From Hymenoscyphus infarciens (taxonomy: Eukaryota; Ascomycota; Leotiomycetes; Helotiales; Helotiaceae): a stretch of 64,000 nucleotides of DNA. A program made the position numbers and the translations under genes. Below, piece after piece: positions 48,166-59,139 of the stretch (the first letter of the stretch is position 1; the number at the start of each line of letters is the position of its first letter). The notes under the pieces are model-generated. The model saw nothing but the letters and a program-made list of their open reading frames with translations, was not told the DNA's origin and searched no databases. The stretch is taken from NCBI GenBank assembly GCA_001414345.1, contig LLCB01000195.1, positions 1 to 64,000 of the forward strand. The letters run 5' to 3'.

Positions 48166-49796
48166 TCACTTTATTGCGCCCTCTGTCATCGACTCGCCAT
48201 ACATAATCCCATGTGCAAAACAATCTCCCATAGCAATATGAGACTCGGGGCGAAGAATCAAAGGTGTTAAGCCTCCTAAAAGAACCCAGAGTTCATCACC
48301 AACCTATAAAGCAAAATTAAAATGACGTGCTGAGGGAATTTGTAAAGCACTCACTTATCATACGATAAAGTTCAAACAAACGATAATATATAGAATCCAT
48401 TAACCAAAGTCTGTAGGGTGAAATGCCGTACAATATACCACGGTTCGGGACTCCATGTATTTTTCTTTTACAGTTCGCAAAATACGAATTTGCGATATTT
48501 AAGAAAAGAAGGAAAGTTGTACATACACCAGTATATTTCGAGCCTATACTTAAATATCCATTGGCAGTAACAAAAATGGTGCGAGAATCCAGAAAATTCT
48601 CTTCTATCAGCTCGCAATCATCATGATATACGAGAGGTGAGACTTCCGAGCGGTCGTCGATATGCGCTCGGGTTGCAGGTCTTTTCAACTGGCCCCAAAT
48701 GTCACGGGAACTTATCCCTGGGCTAATGTACTCACTCGTCATTGTCCGCCAAAACGCAGTGTCCAAACTAGAGCCTGATACGTAGCTACAGTTAAAGTCG
48801 AAGAGAGCTTGGAGCTTTTTCTCGAGGACTTAGATTAACTTTGCTCGAGTAGAGGATGTTGGCATCAAAGAACATGCATTAAAGACGTCTGAATCAATTT
48901 CATTCGACGCACCCCGAGAATCTCCATTGCTCCTTACACTACCAAGGTCAGTAGCCTCTATACGAGTCACCAGAGAGGCGAGATCAAAGATTTTGGTTAC
49001 CACATCAACTTTGAAAAAATCAAGAGATAACGATAGGTCTTCGTCGTCATACTCAAAAGTTGCAGGAACTGATGTGCAGCTCCAGTTGTTCCAAAAATTG
49101 GAGGCATAATCGTCTTCTGGGGCTCCTACCCAATCCATTGCCCAACGTGGCACATCAGGGGTTTGACGACTAACAGCGCCTCCAGTTCAACGTCCGATTA
49201 GAGGCCGAAGACCCTTGTCCCATCTGAGAAAGAATGCAACTCAAGCAAAAACATGAGGAGCGCTTGAGTTGTAACCCGTATTAGTGGAGAACCTATCGAA
49301 CCTGCGACTACTTAAATGCTCTCTTCGTTCTTTTTTGGTGACAAACTGAGTGGAAGCTTGTTTGTTGTACCCAGGTATGAATTCCTTTAGCATTGTGCCC
49401 AACAATCCCAAAACCTTATCCCTTGGGTCTTTGGCCAGACGACGCCGAAAGCGGAACAAGAGTTCCATAGGTAGAATTGCATCTCATTCCTTGCCTGTCC
49501 GGGTCCAGTACATTGTAATGACATGTGAGCGAAATCCACCAAGCAGCTGACTCTCTCTGTGGCTATGGCTCTTACCGGAACAACAATGTCATTAGAGAAA
49601 AACTCTAGCCGTTGAAGCCAATAAAAGACGATCTGAGAGTCTTGAGGAAGAGTGCCGAAGAGAACTTGACGCTGACCCGAAGAATAAAAAAATCCTTCTT
49701 AGCTAACACGCCTAGTGAGATAGAACTCCAAGTGAGAAGCAAGAACATAGTACCAAATACGTCCACCTAGGTCCTTATTCAAGCTACATTCCATGG
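48166..49796 (-). pseudogene. HET-domain (heterokaryon incompatibility) protein, 5'-truncated and broken
   Basis: Minus-strand pieces in order match the region after the HET core. First comes LGGRIWYYVLASHLEFYLTR, then VLFGTLPQDSQIVFYWLQRL. The hallmark LLFRFRRRLAKDPRDKVLGL, LGTMLKEFIPGYN follows (49241-49468). A divergent middle and MDTAFWRTMTSEYISP come next, then the C-terminal GDELWVLLGGLTPLILRPES with GDCFAHGIMYGESMTEGAIK before TGA at 48166. Frame changes and stops separate the pieces. The N-terminal HET signature is absent, and sequence right of 49796 is AT-rich. HET proteins trigger cell death on fusion of incompatible strains. This copy should be inactive. Confidence 0.75.
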
Positions 49797-50796
49797 TTAT
49801 CTTTAGACTTGAATGAGTCCTTTTCTTTGGATCTTTCGTGGGCCAGGGATTAGAAAATCATATCTCGTATACATAATAATCCACTATTGTCCCAAGAATT
49901 TTTCGAGTTTAAGGTCGCTCCTTCCTCCCTCGCCTGGTGCTCCTAATTAAACTTGAAATTCTGAATATTCATGAAATTAGTACTAAGAGCTTAAAATAAT
50001 AAGTTAAAGTAAATTCACGAATTATAGGAAATGAACCTAGACATTGCATAACTTTTTTAAATTTATAAAAATTTCAAGTAGAGGTAATACGTAACAGTGT
50101 CTCTTATAATTCCTAGAAAACTTAGTTTTTTTGAAGTTAGCCCTATTTTATTATTCTGTTAGACTTTTAATATTCTACTCTAGTATATTTTTTATAATTT
50201 TTGTATTTTTCTTTTATAAAAATTGACTAACTATACTATATAAATTGAATTACGAACAAATAAATGAAATAAATGAAAAATTCTAAAGGTTGTTTTATAT
50301 AGTTCATTTGGTAAACCTACCCTCGCCTCGACATCTCGACATCTCCATATATATACTTTCTTGTCTTTGAAAACGAAGCGCGGGGGGTGGGCGGAACTAA
50401 ACTGGGCAAGGAGCTTGGGCTGCAAGATTAACTCGAGGTATAGTATAAAGGAGTAGATATAGACGGGCAGTGCTTTGCTCAGATGATCAGAGCAAGGTTT
50501 TGATGTACCTGGGCGCTACTGGCTGTCCTTTTGTTTATCTAGGGGTTCTCGTCAGACATTTGATCTTTCTTTCCTGGTAAAACATCCTCATCACAAGCAA
50601 AGAAAGTACTCCATCCCCAATTGAATGAATTCTTCCCCCCCCCACCCCCCCCCCTCCCAAAAAAAACCCCTCTCAAATCAAATACTGTAAACAGATTCTC
50701 ACTTCTCCAACTTTCCTTACCTCTTCAGCAACCATCAATCCTGTAAACGCTTCACTGAGAAGATGGTCGGAGAAACTTGAGGAGACCAAAAACGAG
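49797..50796. other. AT-rich relic with a C-rich tract
   Basis: 49950-50230 is AT-rich with no frames. A homopolymer-like tract of C (about 50634-50658, nearly all C with a few A/T) is present. This may be prone to sequencing error. It could include the promoter of the gene at 50797. Confidence 0.45.
50225..50320 (+). repeat. dispersed AT-rich repeat, copy 2 (copy 1 at 2183-2289)
   Basis: Same ordered blocks as 2183-2289, including ACTAACTATACTATATA, AAATTCTAAAGG, TGTTTTATATAGTT and ATTTGGTAAACCTA. Confidence 0.55.
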
Positions 50797-51617
50797 ATGG
50801 TATCAAAACTATGCACCTCAATCCTATCCAAGGTTTCTAGCAGCCTACCGGCTGCTTACCCAAAGGAAAAACGGATCACTTGCTGGTGTTCAGCTTACTC
50901 AAAAAAAGTTAGAGGAAAAGAGGGTGAGGATATCGTGTTCGGAAATAATTTGCCCCATCATCGAAGAGGAAGTCGGAACAATCCGCCCAATAAAAATAAC
51001 CAAAGATCCCCCAAAAAAGACATCTACCTGCAGCTACTTGATCACCAGATCAAAGCTTATAGATTAGGCTGTGATTGTTGGTTCTATGGAACAGTATCAT
51101 GTGTACTAAAATTCAACGATCCAGCATGCACTTCCCGCCATCTTCATTCTGGTTATCCACAAATACCAACTGAGAAGTTTCCGTTGTTCCTTGCAACAGA
51201 AAGAAACTGCATTCTACATCCCTATACTCTCCCAGTAAAAATGCAATTATCCTAGATATCCTTAGATTGTCAAACATAATTGCGCTAGCTTCTCAGGGTA
51301 ATTTACCACCTGTATTGCCCTGTAAATTTGGAACAATGAGAGTTATTTACTGCCGCTTTTCCTGGCCATCTCAAAATTTTTGGAACACATTTCTCGAAGA
51401 CCAATGCCTAACCCCTAAAACACAGACGCAAATTTGGAGCAGAGTAATGTGGTATATTGCAGGCTCATGTATTGCAGCTACTATTGCTCCTACAGAAAAA
51501 GTTCCTTCCTGTCTTCGCTCTATATGTTGTAGCCCCATGTCCATCCCCAATCCGATAGCAAACCCAGATACAATAGCAAATTTGCTTTATCAGGGGTTAG
51601 TTAACGAAGTTGTGTAA
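50797..51617 (+). CDS. orphan gene, 252-aa protein of unknown function
   Basis: Exons 50797-51234 and 51297-51617 join in phase 0 (donor GTAAAA, acceptor TCTCAG). The intron removal turns two separate frames into one, supporting a real gene. The frame stays open upstream of the ATG at 50797 (reading ..RRWSEKLEETKNE), so a further 5' exon is possible. The N-terminal third is basic (RGSRNNPPNKNNQRSPKKD). The rest reads IYLQLLDHQIKAYRLGCDCW, FLATERNCILHPYTLPGNLP, QTQIWSRVMWYIAGSCIAAT and VPSCLRSICCSPMS, ending LLYQGLVNEVV. No domain is recognised. Confidence 0.5.
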
Positions 51618-51714
51618 ATTCCTTCAACGGTTCCAGGTCGCAAACTTGGTTTCCATCCTCAATGATCTTTGCTACCCGAAACTATTTGCTTTGATAGAAG
51701 AACTCCATGCATCA

Positions 51715-52709
51715 TCACTTCTCTGAAACGTAGTACTTCGACAGATGCTTAGTTGGTTTACATTTCTCGGCATCGGCCTTCGATGTTGTTTTCGCCAAAG
51801 CAGCAATAACGTCGAGGAGTATTCTCTTGGTAAAAGTTCTCTCGGCATGGTCTCCTAAATAATAATGGGGTTGAAGCGAAGAAACACATCGGTCGATGAA
51901 ATAGAGACGCAAAGCTGAGTCGGACCTAGTATCATCCCATATCTGCTGTAGAACCCCGACAACCGTGATGTTGAACTTCTGCTGCATAGCATCAAGTTTT
52001 TCAATGACATGATTTTGCAAGCGGGGAATCTGTAGTCGTTCTGCACAAGTCCACAAGCCAACTAGCGCCCTTGTTTCGGTGAGATTGTATTCCGTACCTT
52101 CCATCTGCGTGAGTTCGATCTCTTGCGTGTAGAACCATTGGACAAGGAAGGCGAGGGTGGTGGAAGAATGTTGGTCGAGGGTGTATCTTGGGTCTGGGTC
52201 CGCGGTCTTTCTAGAACAATAGGAGTTGAGGAGTGGGGAGTAATGGCAGGCGAAAACTTTGTGGACCTTGAATAGTTGACCACCGGGACCAATGAGGGCA
52301 ATGAGTTCACTCGAGTTCCTAAGGGAGAGAAGAAAATTAGCGTGGTTCTAGAGGTGAAATTCGTTCTTTGCTTTGTTTACACGGCACACACTTCCTTTGG
52401 CTGTGCGAAAGGGTAAGGATATTAAGAGTATTGTCCCAGAGTAGGTAGAAGAATCAACAAGTTGAGTTTCTGGTTCTTTCAAACCTTCTAGGACAATATC
52501 TCCCATTTCCATAGATGGTCTCGCACAACCTAAAGGAAAAATGCTTGGTTGTGGTCTTGGTCTTACTTGTTCGTGATGCTGGGCTTCAATCTTTTTGCAG
52601 GGGTCAAGCTGCCTCTTGGGCCGGTTGGAGGTTTCTCAATTTCGTTCTTCACTGGTGCCGATGCTATTGCGGCTGCGGCTGCGGATGCCGATGCGGAAGA
52701 GGAAGCCAT
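51715..52709 (-). CDS. BTB/POZ-domain protein, fungal type
   Basis: Exons 52709-52567 and 52318-51715 (donor GTAAGA, acceptor TTAG, phase 2) give 248 aa. The N-terminus is a poly Ser/Ala leader (MASSSASASAAAAIASAPVK) with a basic linker. The BTB fold follows: SSELIALIGPGGQLFKVHKV, FACHYSPLLNSYC, YTLDQHSSTTLAFLVQWFYT and QEIEL. The helical post-BTB part has LVGLWTCAERLQIPRLQNHV and LRLYFIDRC. Fungal proteins of this kind are plentiful and mostly uncharacterised. BTB domains dimerise and can serve as Cullin-3 adaptors. A decayed tandem paralogue lies at 54020-54831. Confidence 0.85.
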
Positions 52710-53340
52710 GGTAATAAGCCTAGCAGGTTAGCATTGGTGCAACAAGTATCAGGGGAGGTATCAGGGGAGTTCGTACTCTCTTTGTGGCGGCTTTTTGTCA
52801 CGTTTCATTCCTCGATGAAGTTGATCGGTCTTGCCTTTCACTAGATCTGCGAAGGACATGAGGGAATTGGTTGACAGAAAAATTGAGGTGATCGTTGTCT
52901 ATCTCCTAAATAATAGGGACAACGATATCAATGGTGGTGGTGTTGGAGATCATTTTGCTGATGAAATTGCGAAGATGGGAGGGGGAACTCGAAGTTAAGT
53001 AGGGACGTTCGCTCTTGCCTTCTAAGAAGCGTCGGCACAACAACTCATAACTCGCTCCTTCCCCACAAGTTGTTAACCCTTAAAGATCCGCATGGGCCCT
53101 GCTCGCGATGGACATTACATCAGACGGGATTCGTAACTGCCAACCTCGCCATTGTTCTACTTTTGTAGGGTAATTCAAGTAGATTATCCTAAATACTTGG
53201 CACAATTCAAAACTGCGCTACACAGTTAGAACAGTTGACTTTATTTGTCCCAAAACATCTGGTTAACTGTTTGGACTCCATTTCCCAGAAAGTTGTATTT
53301 ACAGCAGCTTTTAATGTCCACCGCGAGCGCTGCAACACTG
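52560..53340. repeat. segmental duplication, unit 1 (5' half and upstream of the intact BTB gene)
   Basis: Homologous to 54640-55250. Shared landmarks in order are the first BTB exon, then CAACTCATAACTCGCTCCTT / CAACCCACAACTCGCTCCTT with TCCCCACAA. Further upstream both have CAGCAGCTTTTAATGTCCAC / CTGCCGCTTTTTCAGTTCAT followed by CGCGAGYG. The duplication therefore includes promoter DNA. Confidence 0.55.
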
Positions 53341-53342
53341 AG

Positions 53343-53898
53343 ATGGATACCAAAGGCTTTCCTCCCGGCAAACCCCAGATAATTGCTAAGGGATCTAAGA
53401 GAACTTCATTCAAGAAGGTCTGGAATAGTGAGGGCCATGCTCACCTGTTGAAAGCCTATAGTGAATAGGAGTATGTCAGTCACGTGGCTACTCGCTAGCG
53501 TGGGCACTAGCGTCATCCCAGGGCATAAAAAGTCGGTCCAGGCCACACTTAGTAAAGTGAAGAGTTTCCGCCATACATTTGCAACATCACCTAAAATACC
53601 CGCTTTGCTCTTGTAGCTGTACGGTGCTCGGGAAGAGATTTCTGCCCTCAAAATGCAAACAAATTTTAGCACAACCAGAAGGAATCTCCCCAAGTCACAT
53701 TCGAAAAAAAGAAGCTCAGAGTTATTTGGGAATTGCTCGCCGTACATGTAGCTTTGATACTCTTTGTGCGAGAATTTCTGCGACAATGAAAATATTATTC
53801 GAGAAGACCTGGAAGAATGGAAATTTAGTGACTTCAATGTCCTAAATCACCTCAAATACTGGCAGCGATTCTCTGAGAATGGCAATAAACACTCGTGA
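53343..53898 (+). pseudogene. degraded plus-strand gene between the BTB copies
   Basis: The first piece reads MDTKGFPPGKPQIIAKGSKR, then FKKVWNSEGHAHLLKAYSE, up to a stop at 53468. Later in-order pieces read EEISALKMQTNFSTTRRNLP, KKRSSELFGNCSPYM and NIIREDLEEWKFSDFNVLNH, LKYWQRFSENGNKHS before TGA at 53898. Interrupting TAG and TGA codons (about 53613 and 53750) make it inactive unless introns cover them. The family is unknown. Confidence 0.35.
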
Positions 53899-54019
53899 AA
53901 TTGGACTTGTCCTCTACTATTACACATCTCGTCCAAAAAACGCCATTTCGTATCCCCCACACCCGAAAGCAAGCCCGTGCTGACTTCCCACTTTGCTACC
54001 CGAGACCCTCACTTCTCTG

Positions 54020-54831
54020 CTAAAAGCTAATATCGAAGCTGATTCTTTGGTCTATACTGCTCTTTGTGTGGTAACAGCTTGGATAACCAACGGCCAATAC
54101 ATCAGCTTGTACCGGCTTGGTGAGGCTATCTCCAATCAAGTGTGACCACTTTGGATCAAGCATAAACAGCCGATCAATGTAGTATTGACGCAGAGAACAA
54201 CCTGCTCTCGTCATACTCCAGATACAGTTCACGTCGCAGAAATTAACGCATGAGAAATTTTCCAGGATTGCGTCAAGTTTACAAGAGGGTATTTGAAGTC
54301 TTTCAGCCAGTAGCAATAGCTTCAATACTGCAAGCATTTCTGCTGGATTGTGTGCCTGTGACTTGAGTTGTGGCGGGTCAATCTCCTGGCTGTAGAGCTA
54401 CTTGACGAAAAAGGATCCCACAGACTTGTCCGTTGACTCAAGTTGATAAGTCTTTTCGCGAAGCGCACTCGATTGCAAAGCTCCTGCAACATTGTTTTCG
54501 AAGAAGGCTTTCAACACCGGGGAGTAAAGGCAAGCGAGTGACTTGTAGACGATAAATTGGCCGCAAAGAAGGGGTACATGCCCCCCAGCGCCTCTTTTTT
54601 AAATTAGCAACATCATAGAGAGGGGGCCGATCATTGCTTGAGCTTACTTGTCGGTGATGCTAGGCACCAAGTGCTTAGATTCAGTCCCTCTGCTGATCGT
54701 AGCTGGTGGTGTCACAGGTTGCTCGGCTTGGAATATAATTTCAATATAATTTCTTGCTTGACGCGAACTGCCGGCCGCGGGTTATCGTTCTCAATATTTT
54801 CATTCTCGCGCTTGATGGATTTGGTTGCCAT
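54020..54831 (-). pseudogene. BTB/POZ paralogue inactivated by nonsense and frameshift
   Basis: Starts MATKSIKRENENIENDNPRP (ATG at 54831). A frame change is needed before EQPVTPPATISRGTESKHLV and PSITDK, which aligns with LKPSITNK at the same donor in the intact copy. After the intron it reads CGQFIVYKSLACLYSPVLKA, then DKSVGSFFVK-stop-LYSQEIDPPQ, where the intact copy has FLVQWFYTQEIEL. The stop is TAG in place of the Trp codon TGG. LLLLAERLQIPSCKLDAILE and LRQYYIDRLF complete the homology. It is a tandem duplicate of the gene at 51715-52709 in the same orientation. Confidence 0.75.
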
Positions 54832-55250
54832 TGTTCTCAATTGTTGGTGGAGAAGATAAGAAGGAGGAGGTGGAGGTGGAGGTGGAAGAAAGAAGAAGTG
54901 TCGAAGGTTGAAGTTAAGGTTGCGTTGGCTCTTCCCTTTTGGGAGGGCAGCAGTAACGACAACCCACAACTCGCTCCTTTCCCCACAACAATGTTCTTCC
55001 CACCTCCCTTAGGGTGGCGGTTAAAAGCGGCAGTAAATAAATTACCCGTTGTTTGAACTTCCCAGTACTATGTTGGAACTTGATTGTTCCAAACTCCTAG
55101 GTTAATAGTCCCAAATTGTTCCAAGTGTTTAGGATACTTTACTCGCATTGCCCCAAAAAGCTGGAACAACGAGCTAAGTAGGTAGGTAGGTACGAACTTG
55201 AACAATTTGCTGCCGCTTTTTCAGTTCATCGCGAGTGTGCTTCTCATTCT
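54640..55250. repeat. segmental duplication, unit 2 (5' half and upstream of the BTB pseudogene)
   Basis: Counterpart of 52560-53340 as described there. Landmarks are the exon 1 donor region at about 54643, AACTCGCTCC near 54969 and CGCGAGTG near 55230. Confidence 0.55.
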
Positions 55251-55418
55251 TTAATTGTTATTGTGTCTCGCAAGCTACACCCGAGAATTTGTTTCATGGA
55301 ATACTTACAGTGGCAGTGGCCTTCTTCCGGGGCAACATATCCAGTACCCAGAAACATGACCCAGATAATTCCCCCCAAATTAAATCCCAAACGTCATATC
55401 CATATCCCACAAAACCCT

Positions 55419-56777
55419 CTAGCCCGTGACTACATCAGTGTCATGAGGTTTTCCCTCGTCGACCATGGGTGTAGGCTTCTCCAGCAAAACAACCTTTTTG
55501 ATATCCTCACAGACATCGTGTACCACCAGTTTTTGTTCCGGAAAACAAAGTTCCACGCGTAGCTTAAAGTTCTTCAAGCCCCTAATGCCCTTCAACCCTT
55601 CATGTTTCTTGAGCTTCTCAATGAGTTCAGCAAAACATAACGGCTTAACAGTTACGTGTGGTGTGCTCATATTATATTGTGTCAGTCGGTCATGGGGTAT
55701 GAAGACGATTTCAAGACTACGAAGTGATTCCATGCTTTGTAACATTGGCCATGTAGGTTCCAAAGCAAATTGACGAGTTTTGCCCTTGTAGAGTTTGCAG
55801 TCTAAGGTTATGGTGTTGATGGAGTTGCGATGGAGAGGGTTGATTACTGCGAGATACTGTTTTTGTGGACATAGTCAGCGTCTCACACTCTCTCTAGTTA
55901 GGTAGGTATAATGAAAGGGCAATTTCTTATAGACTGGGGAGGAAGACTTACATTAAGCATTCTTTCTGGGCTGGAGAAGTGGAATGGCTTGATTCGATAA
56001 AGTAATGCAGAACCATAAATGTCAACATAAGCCTGACGACAGAGCGTATATAATCCGATCATGACTATGGTTTAGATTAGTATTAGTACCTACAACCTTC
56101 CATTTCTCGGATCCAGAAAATACCTACTCGTACCAACAGATTGCTTATATCTATCCCATGCGTGGAACAAATATCTGGTATTTGAGTCCTTCAAGCTTAC
56201 GAATTTGTCCCCAGCTTTGGAGGGAAATAGCTCGGGGACATTGATGGCGTCGATAACATCCTCCCAAATCCTCAAACGGAGCCTGCAGGATCTCGAAGTC
56301 AGTATACTTCTCTGGAAACATTTGAGGGGTAGAAAGTGCAAGAGTCTCAAGGAGTGTTGTCAAAAGTTTAACAATAATAAAGGTCTCAGGGCTTTACCTC
56401 GAGAAGATATTTACACAGGGTACTCACTCTACAGACAGCTTAAACAGTCCACTTTTATTTGGTGCAATCATGGAGGCCCATCCACGAGACTATCATATGT
56501 TAGACGTCGCTGCCTCCCTCAATCAGGCAGCAGCAAGAAAATTTACATGAATACCCGTCTCGGGCGCTGCGACTTCTTTACAAGCAACTCGGCTTCCCTT
56601 CTTTCCCTTGGCACTTGTCTAGTACAGGAGTTAGGAAATCTCGCTCGAACGCGCGAGGGTGAATTGATCACAAACCATGAAAGCATCGAAGCCTGGACGT
56701 TTCCGATGAACGGGTGGTTTCTTGACTTTCTTACTCAAAGTCTTCGGGCCCTTTGTCTTTCCACTTGGGCGCGCCAT
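55419..56777 (-). CDS. DUF7730-like fungal protein, paralogue of the gene at 57370
   Basis: Six exons (56777-56676, 56618-56547, 56489-56428, 56282-56128, 56064-55952, 55856-55419) give 313 aa with all phases consistent. The N-terminus MARPSGKTKGPKTLSKKVKK is basic. VACKEVAAPETGIH closes exon 2. The F-box-like start of the domain, LFKLSVELRLRIWEDVIDAI, is split by an intron that the sister gene lacks. The next conserved block is IGLYTLCRQAYVDIYGSALL, then YLAVINPLHRNSINTITLDC and WPMLQSMESLRSLEIVF. DUF7730-type proteins are numerous in ascomycetes and uncharacterised. Expansion is lineage-specific. It is divergent from its paralogue. Confidence 0.75.
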
Positions 56778-57369
56778 ATTGTTGTTGTCTGACTCTGATG
56801 GATCTGTGATGTTTAAAGGCTGACTGGGTTTGATTTGGTGGTTCAATCGAGAGCGAGGCTAGCGGGTCACGTGCGTTAAATGGTTTTAATGAATGGGTGC
56901 CTGGGCGCGGGAAATTCTCATCACTCTATGACTTGACGTCCCAGTACTGAAATTTGGTCTAATTAAGTGCTAATAAGTCGCAAGCTTCTTGAATGCTTCA
57001 TAAAAAAATGAATCGAGGGGCGATGCGAGATTTTTCACATGGGAAAATTGCTCCTTAAGTTGGTTCTCTCAGAACACAAAACTCAGGCATGGTGAGAGTG
57101 CATATACGGATATAGAAGTCGCCAAGATAAGCCGACCAGTAACTTAAATATTCAAGTGAAAGTGAAAAGCTCGGTAGTGAATCCTCAGGAATACCGAGTG
57201 AATCTTCACTTCACCTTCATCCAGCTTCAAGTCTTTAGGCTTGGCGATTCTGGATGGTTCGCCAAGCGAGTTACTCATTTATTTAAGGCAGGAGCTCTCC
57301 TCTCTCAATCTCTCTCAACAAACCCTTCTACAACACCAGATCAAGTATCATAGGGATACAACCACAATC
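56778..57369. promoter_or_regulatory. 592-bp divergent promoter between DUF7730-like paralogues
   Basis: Lies between two starts that face away from each other. A TCACGTG core is at about 56868. A GTTGTTGTC / ACAACCACAATC stretch just upstream of each ATG is similar in inverted orientation. This suggests the 5' ends were duplicated as an inverted pair. Confidence 0.35.
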
Positions 57370-58483
57370 ATGGCACGCACCAGTGAAAAGACGACTAAAG
57401 GCCCAAAGCCGATGAGTAAAAAGGTCGCTGCCACCAAGAAACCGCGACTCCATCGGAAACTTCCAGGCTTCAATGCCTTCATGGTATGTCAAGATCTAGT
57501 CACCCCCATCTTTGAAAGATCTTAAGTTGAGTGATAGACTACGCCTGCGGAAGAAATGCAAAAGGCTAGGACAGGAGAAGGTCCACCCAAGATGGTTACT
57601 TGCAAGGAAGTCGCCGCACCTGAAACTGGTATTCATGTAAGCTTTCTTCTGCCTCCTTATTCCAGTGAGAGGTTCTGCTGCTAACACATAACACGACAGT
57701 CTCGAGAGTGGGCTAGCAAGATTGCTCCAAATACAAGCCCGTTATTCAAACTGCATACCGAGCTCCGAATCAAAATCTGGGAGGAAGTCATCAAGGCGGC
57801 AGTCAAAGCTGGTGTTGGTATTTGCCCTTTCAAATATTTGGACAAATTCACCACTAAAGGAGGAAAGAAGCTTGGTAAGAGTGAGTATACTGCAGGCTCT
57901 ATGGTATCGCAAGATCGGGAGTATATGTACTAATCTAGATCATAGAGATGATTGGATTGTACACGCTCTGCCGCCAAGCCTACGTCGACATCTACGGGTC
58001 TGCATTACTGTATCGAATCCACGATTTTCGGTTTGTTTCTTCAACCAGAATGCTCAACGTAAGACTTTTCCGTCCTCATTTACATTAGGATTGCCGCTTT
58101 AGACTCACAATTGCTTACTAGACAACTAGTATCTCTCAGTAATCAACCCCTATCACCGAAATGCGATCCGCTCCATAGTCCTCGAATGTGATCTCGTCGA
58201 TGGTAACGTCCTTAACACCAAAAAACTTACCTGGTCAATGTTGCAAAGCATGAGTTCATTACAAAGTCTTCACCTTCGCATCACCGGCGATTTAACAAAT
58301 AAAGAAGCCAAGAAACAATTCACTGAAAAGCTAAGAAATGATGAAGGGTTAAAGGAAATTTGGGGCTTGAAAGAATTTAAGATGCAATTTCCATTACTCT
58401 CGTCTTTCAACATGAAGCAGCACGAAAATTTAACAGCACTCTGTAACGAACTCAAGGAGAGAGCTTGCAGGAGAAGCCCGTAG
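57370..58483 (+). CDS. DUF7730-like fungal protein, paralogue of the gene at 55419
   Basis: Five exons (57370-57483, 57538-57636, 57700-57880, 57946-58058, 58130-58483) give 286 aa. The N-terminus MARTSEKTTKGPKPMSKKVA and KLPGFNAFM match the sister gene, as do TCKEVAAPETGIH at the end of exon 2 and the later splice positions. The domain reads LFKLHTELRIKIWEEVIKAA, then IGLYTLCRQAYVDIYGSALL, YLSVINPYHRNAIRSIVLEC and WSMLQSMSSLQSLHLRI. An alternative exon 3 donor at 57874 is possible. I chose 57880 (GTGAGT) because the sister gene has the equivalent phase. Both exon 4 copies are 113 nt. Function unknown. Confidence 0.78.
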
Positions 58484-59139
58484 CCATTGCTGCAATTAGA
58501 GCAGAGACGAGACATACATTGTTTGCCTAGATTTAGTGCAGTCGTGGGCTGGAGGGATAAAGTGATTTGTGGGGTTTTCGATCTAAAATGGGAAAAGTCA
58601 TCTGGCGCAAGACTGGAGGTACCGGCTATCTATCTTGCACACCCAGGATGGGAAGGGCTTTGAGCAAAAAAGATTATTCAATGGCATTAATTCTCTCTTG
58701 TAATTAGGGAGAAAAGAACACAAAGCAGATAACGTTGTGAGTGAATTCTAACACCAGAAGAAAGCACAACGCGTTGAAATACCAATTCCATATCGTGATC
58801 TCCTTTTGACTTTCGCTGGGAGACGTTGTCTTCTATGGAATCAGAAGATAGAAAAGAAGAAGCATGCGAGATTAGTTGTTAAGACATACCATGAAAGCAT
58901 TCATGCCAGGAAGGAAGCTTTCAATGAGGCGCGACTGCGGTGACCTCTCGGTGTTTCTTTGCAGTCCATCTCGTTTTATTTAAAGACTATACCGCACTCA
59001 CTCCTACAGCGACTTCGCTCCCTGTACCAGCAAACATCACAATTACATGACCAAACGACCTACTTCCGCTCCAAATTAAAGGAAGAGAAAAGTCTCTGGA
59101 CCCAAAGAAGCAAGCGCAAATAAAAAACTTTGAGATCAC
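58484..59139. other. intergenic left of the hAT-type element
   Basis: 3' UTR of the DUF7730-like gene and unremarkable sequence. No gene is supported. Confidence 0.45.

Noticed and set aside
53406..53837. 143-codon minus-strand frame
   Set aside because: Lies antisense to readable fragments of a plus-strand pseudogene and has no domain.
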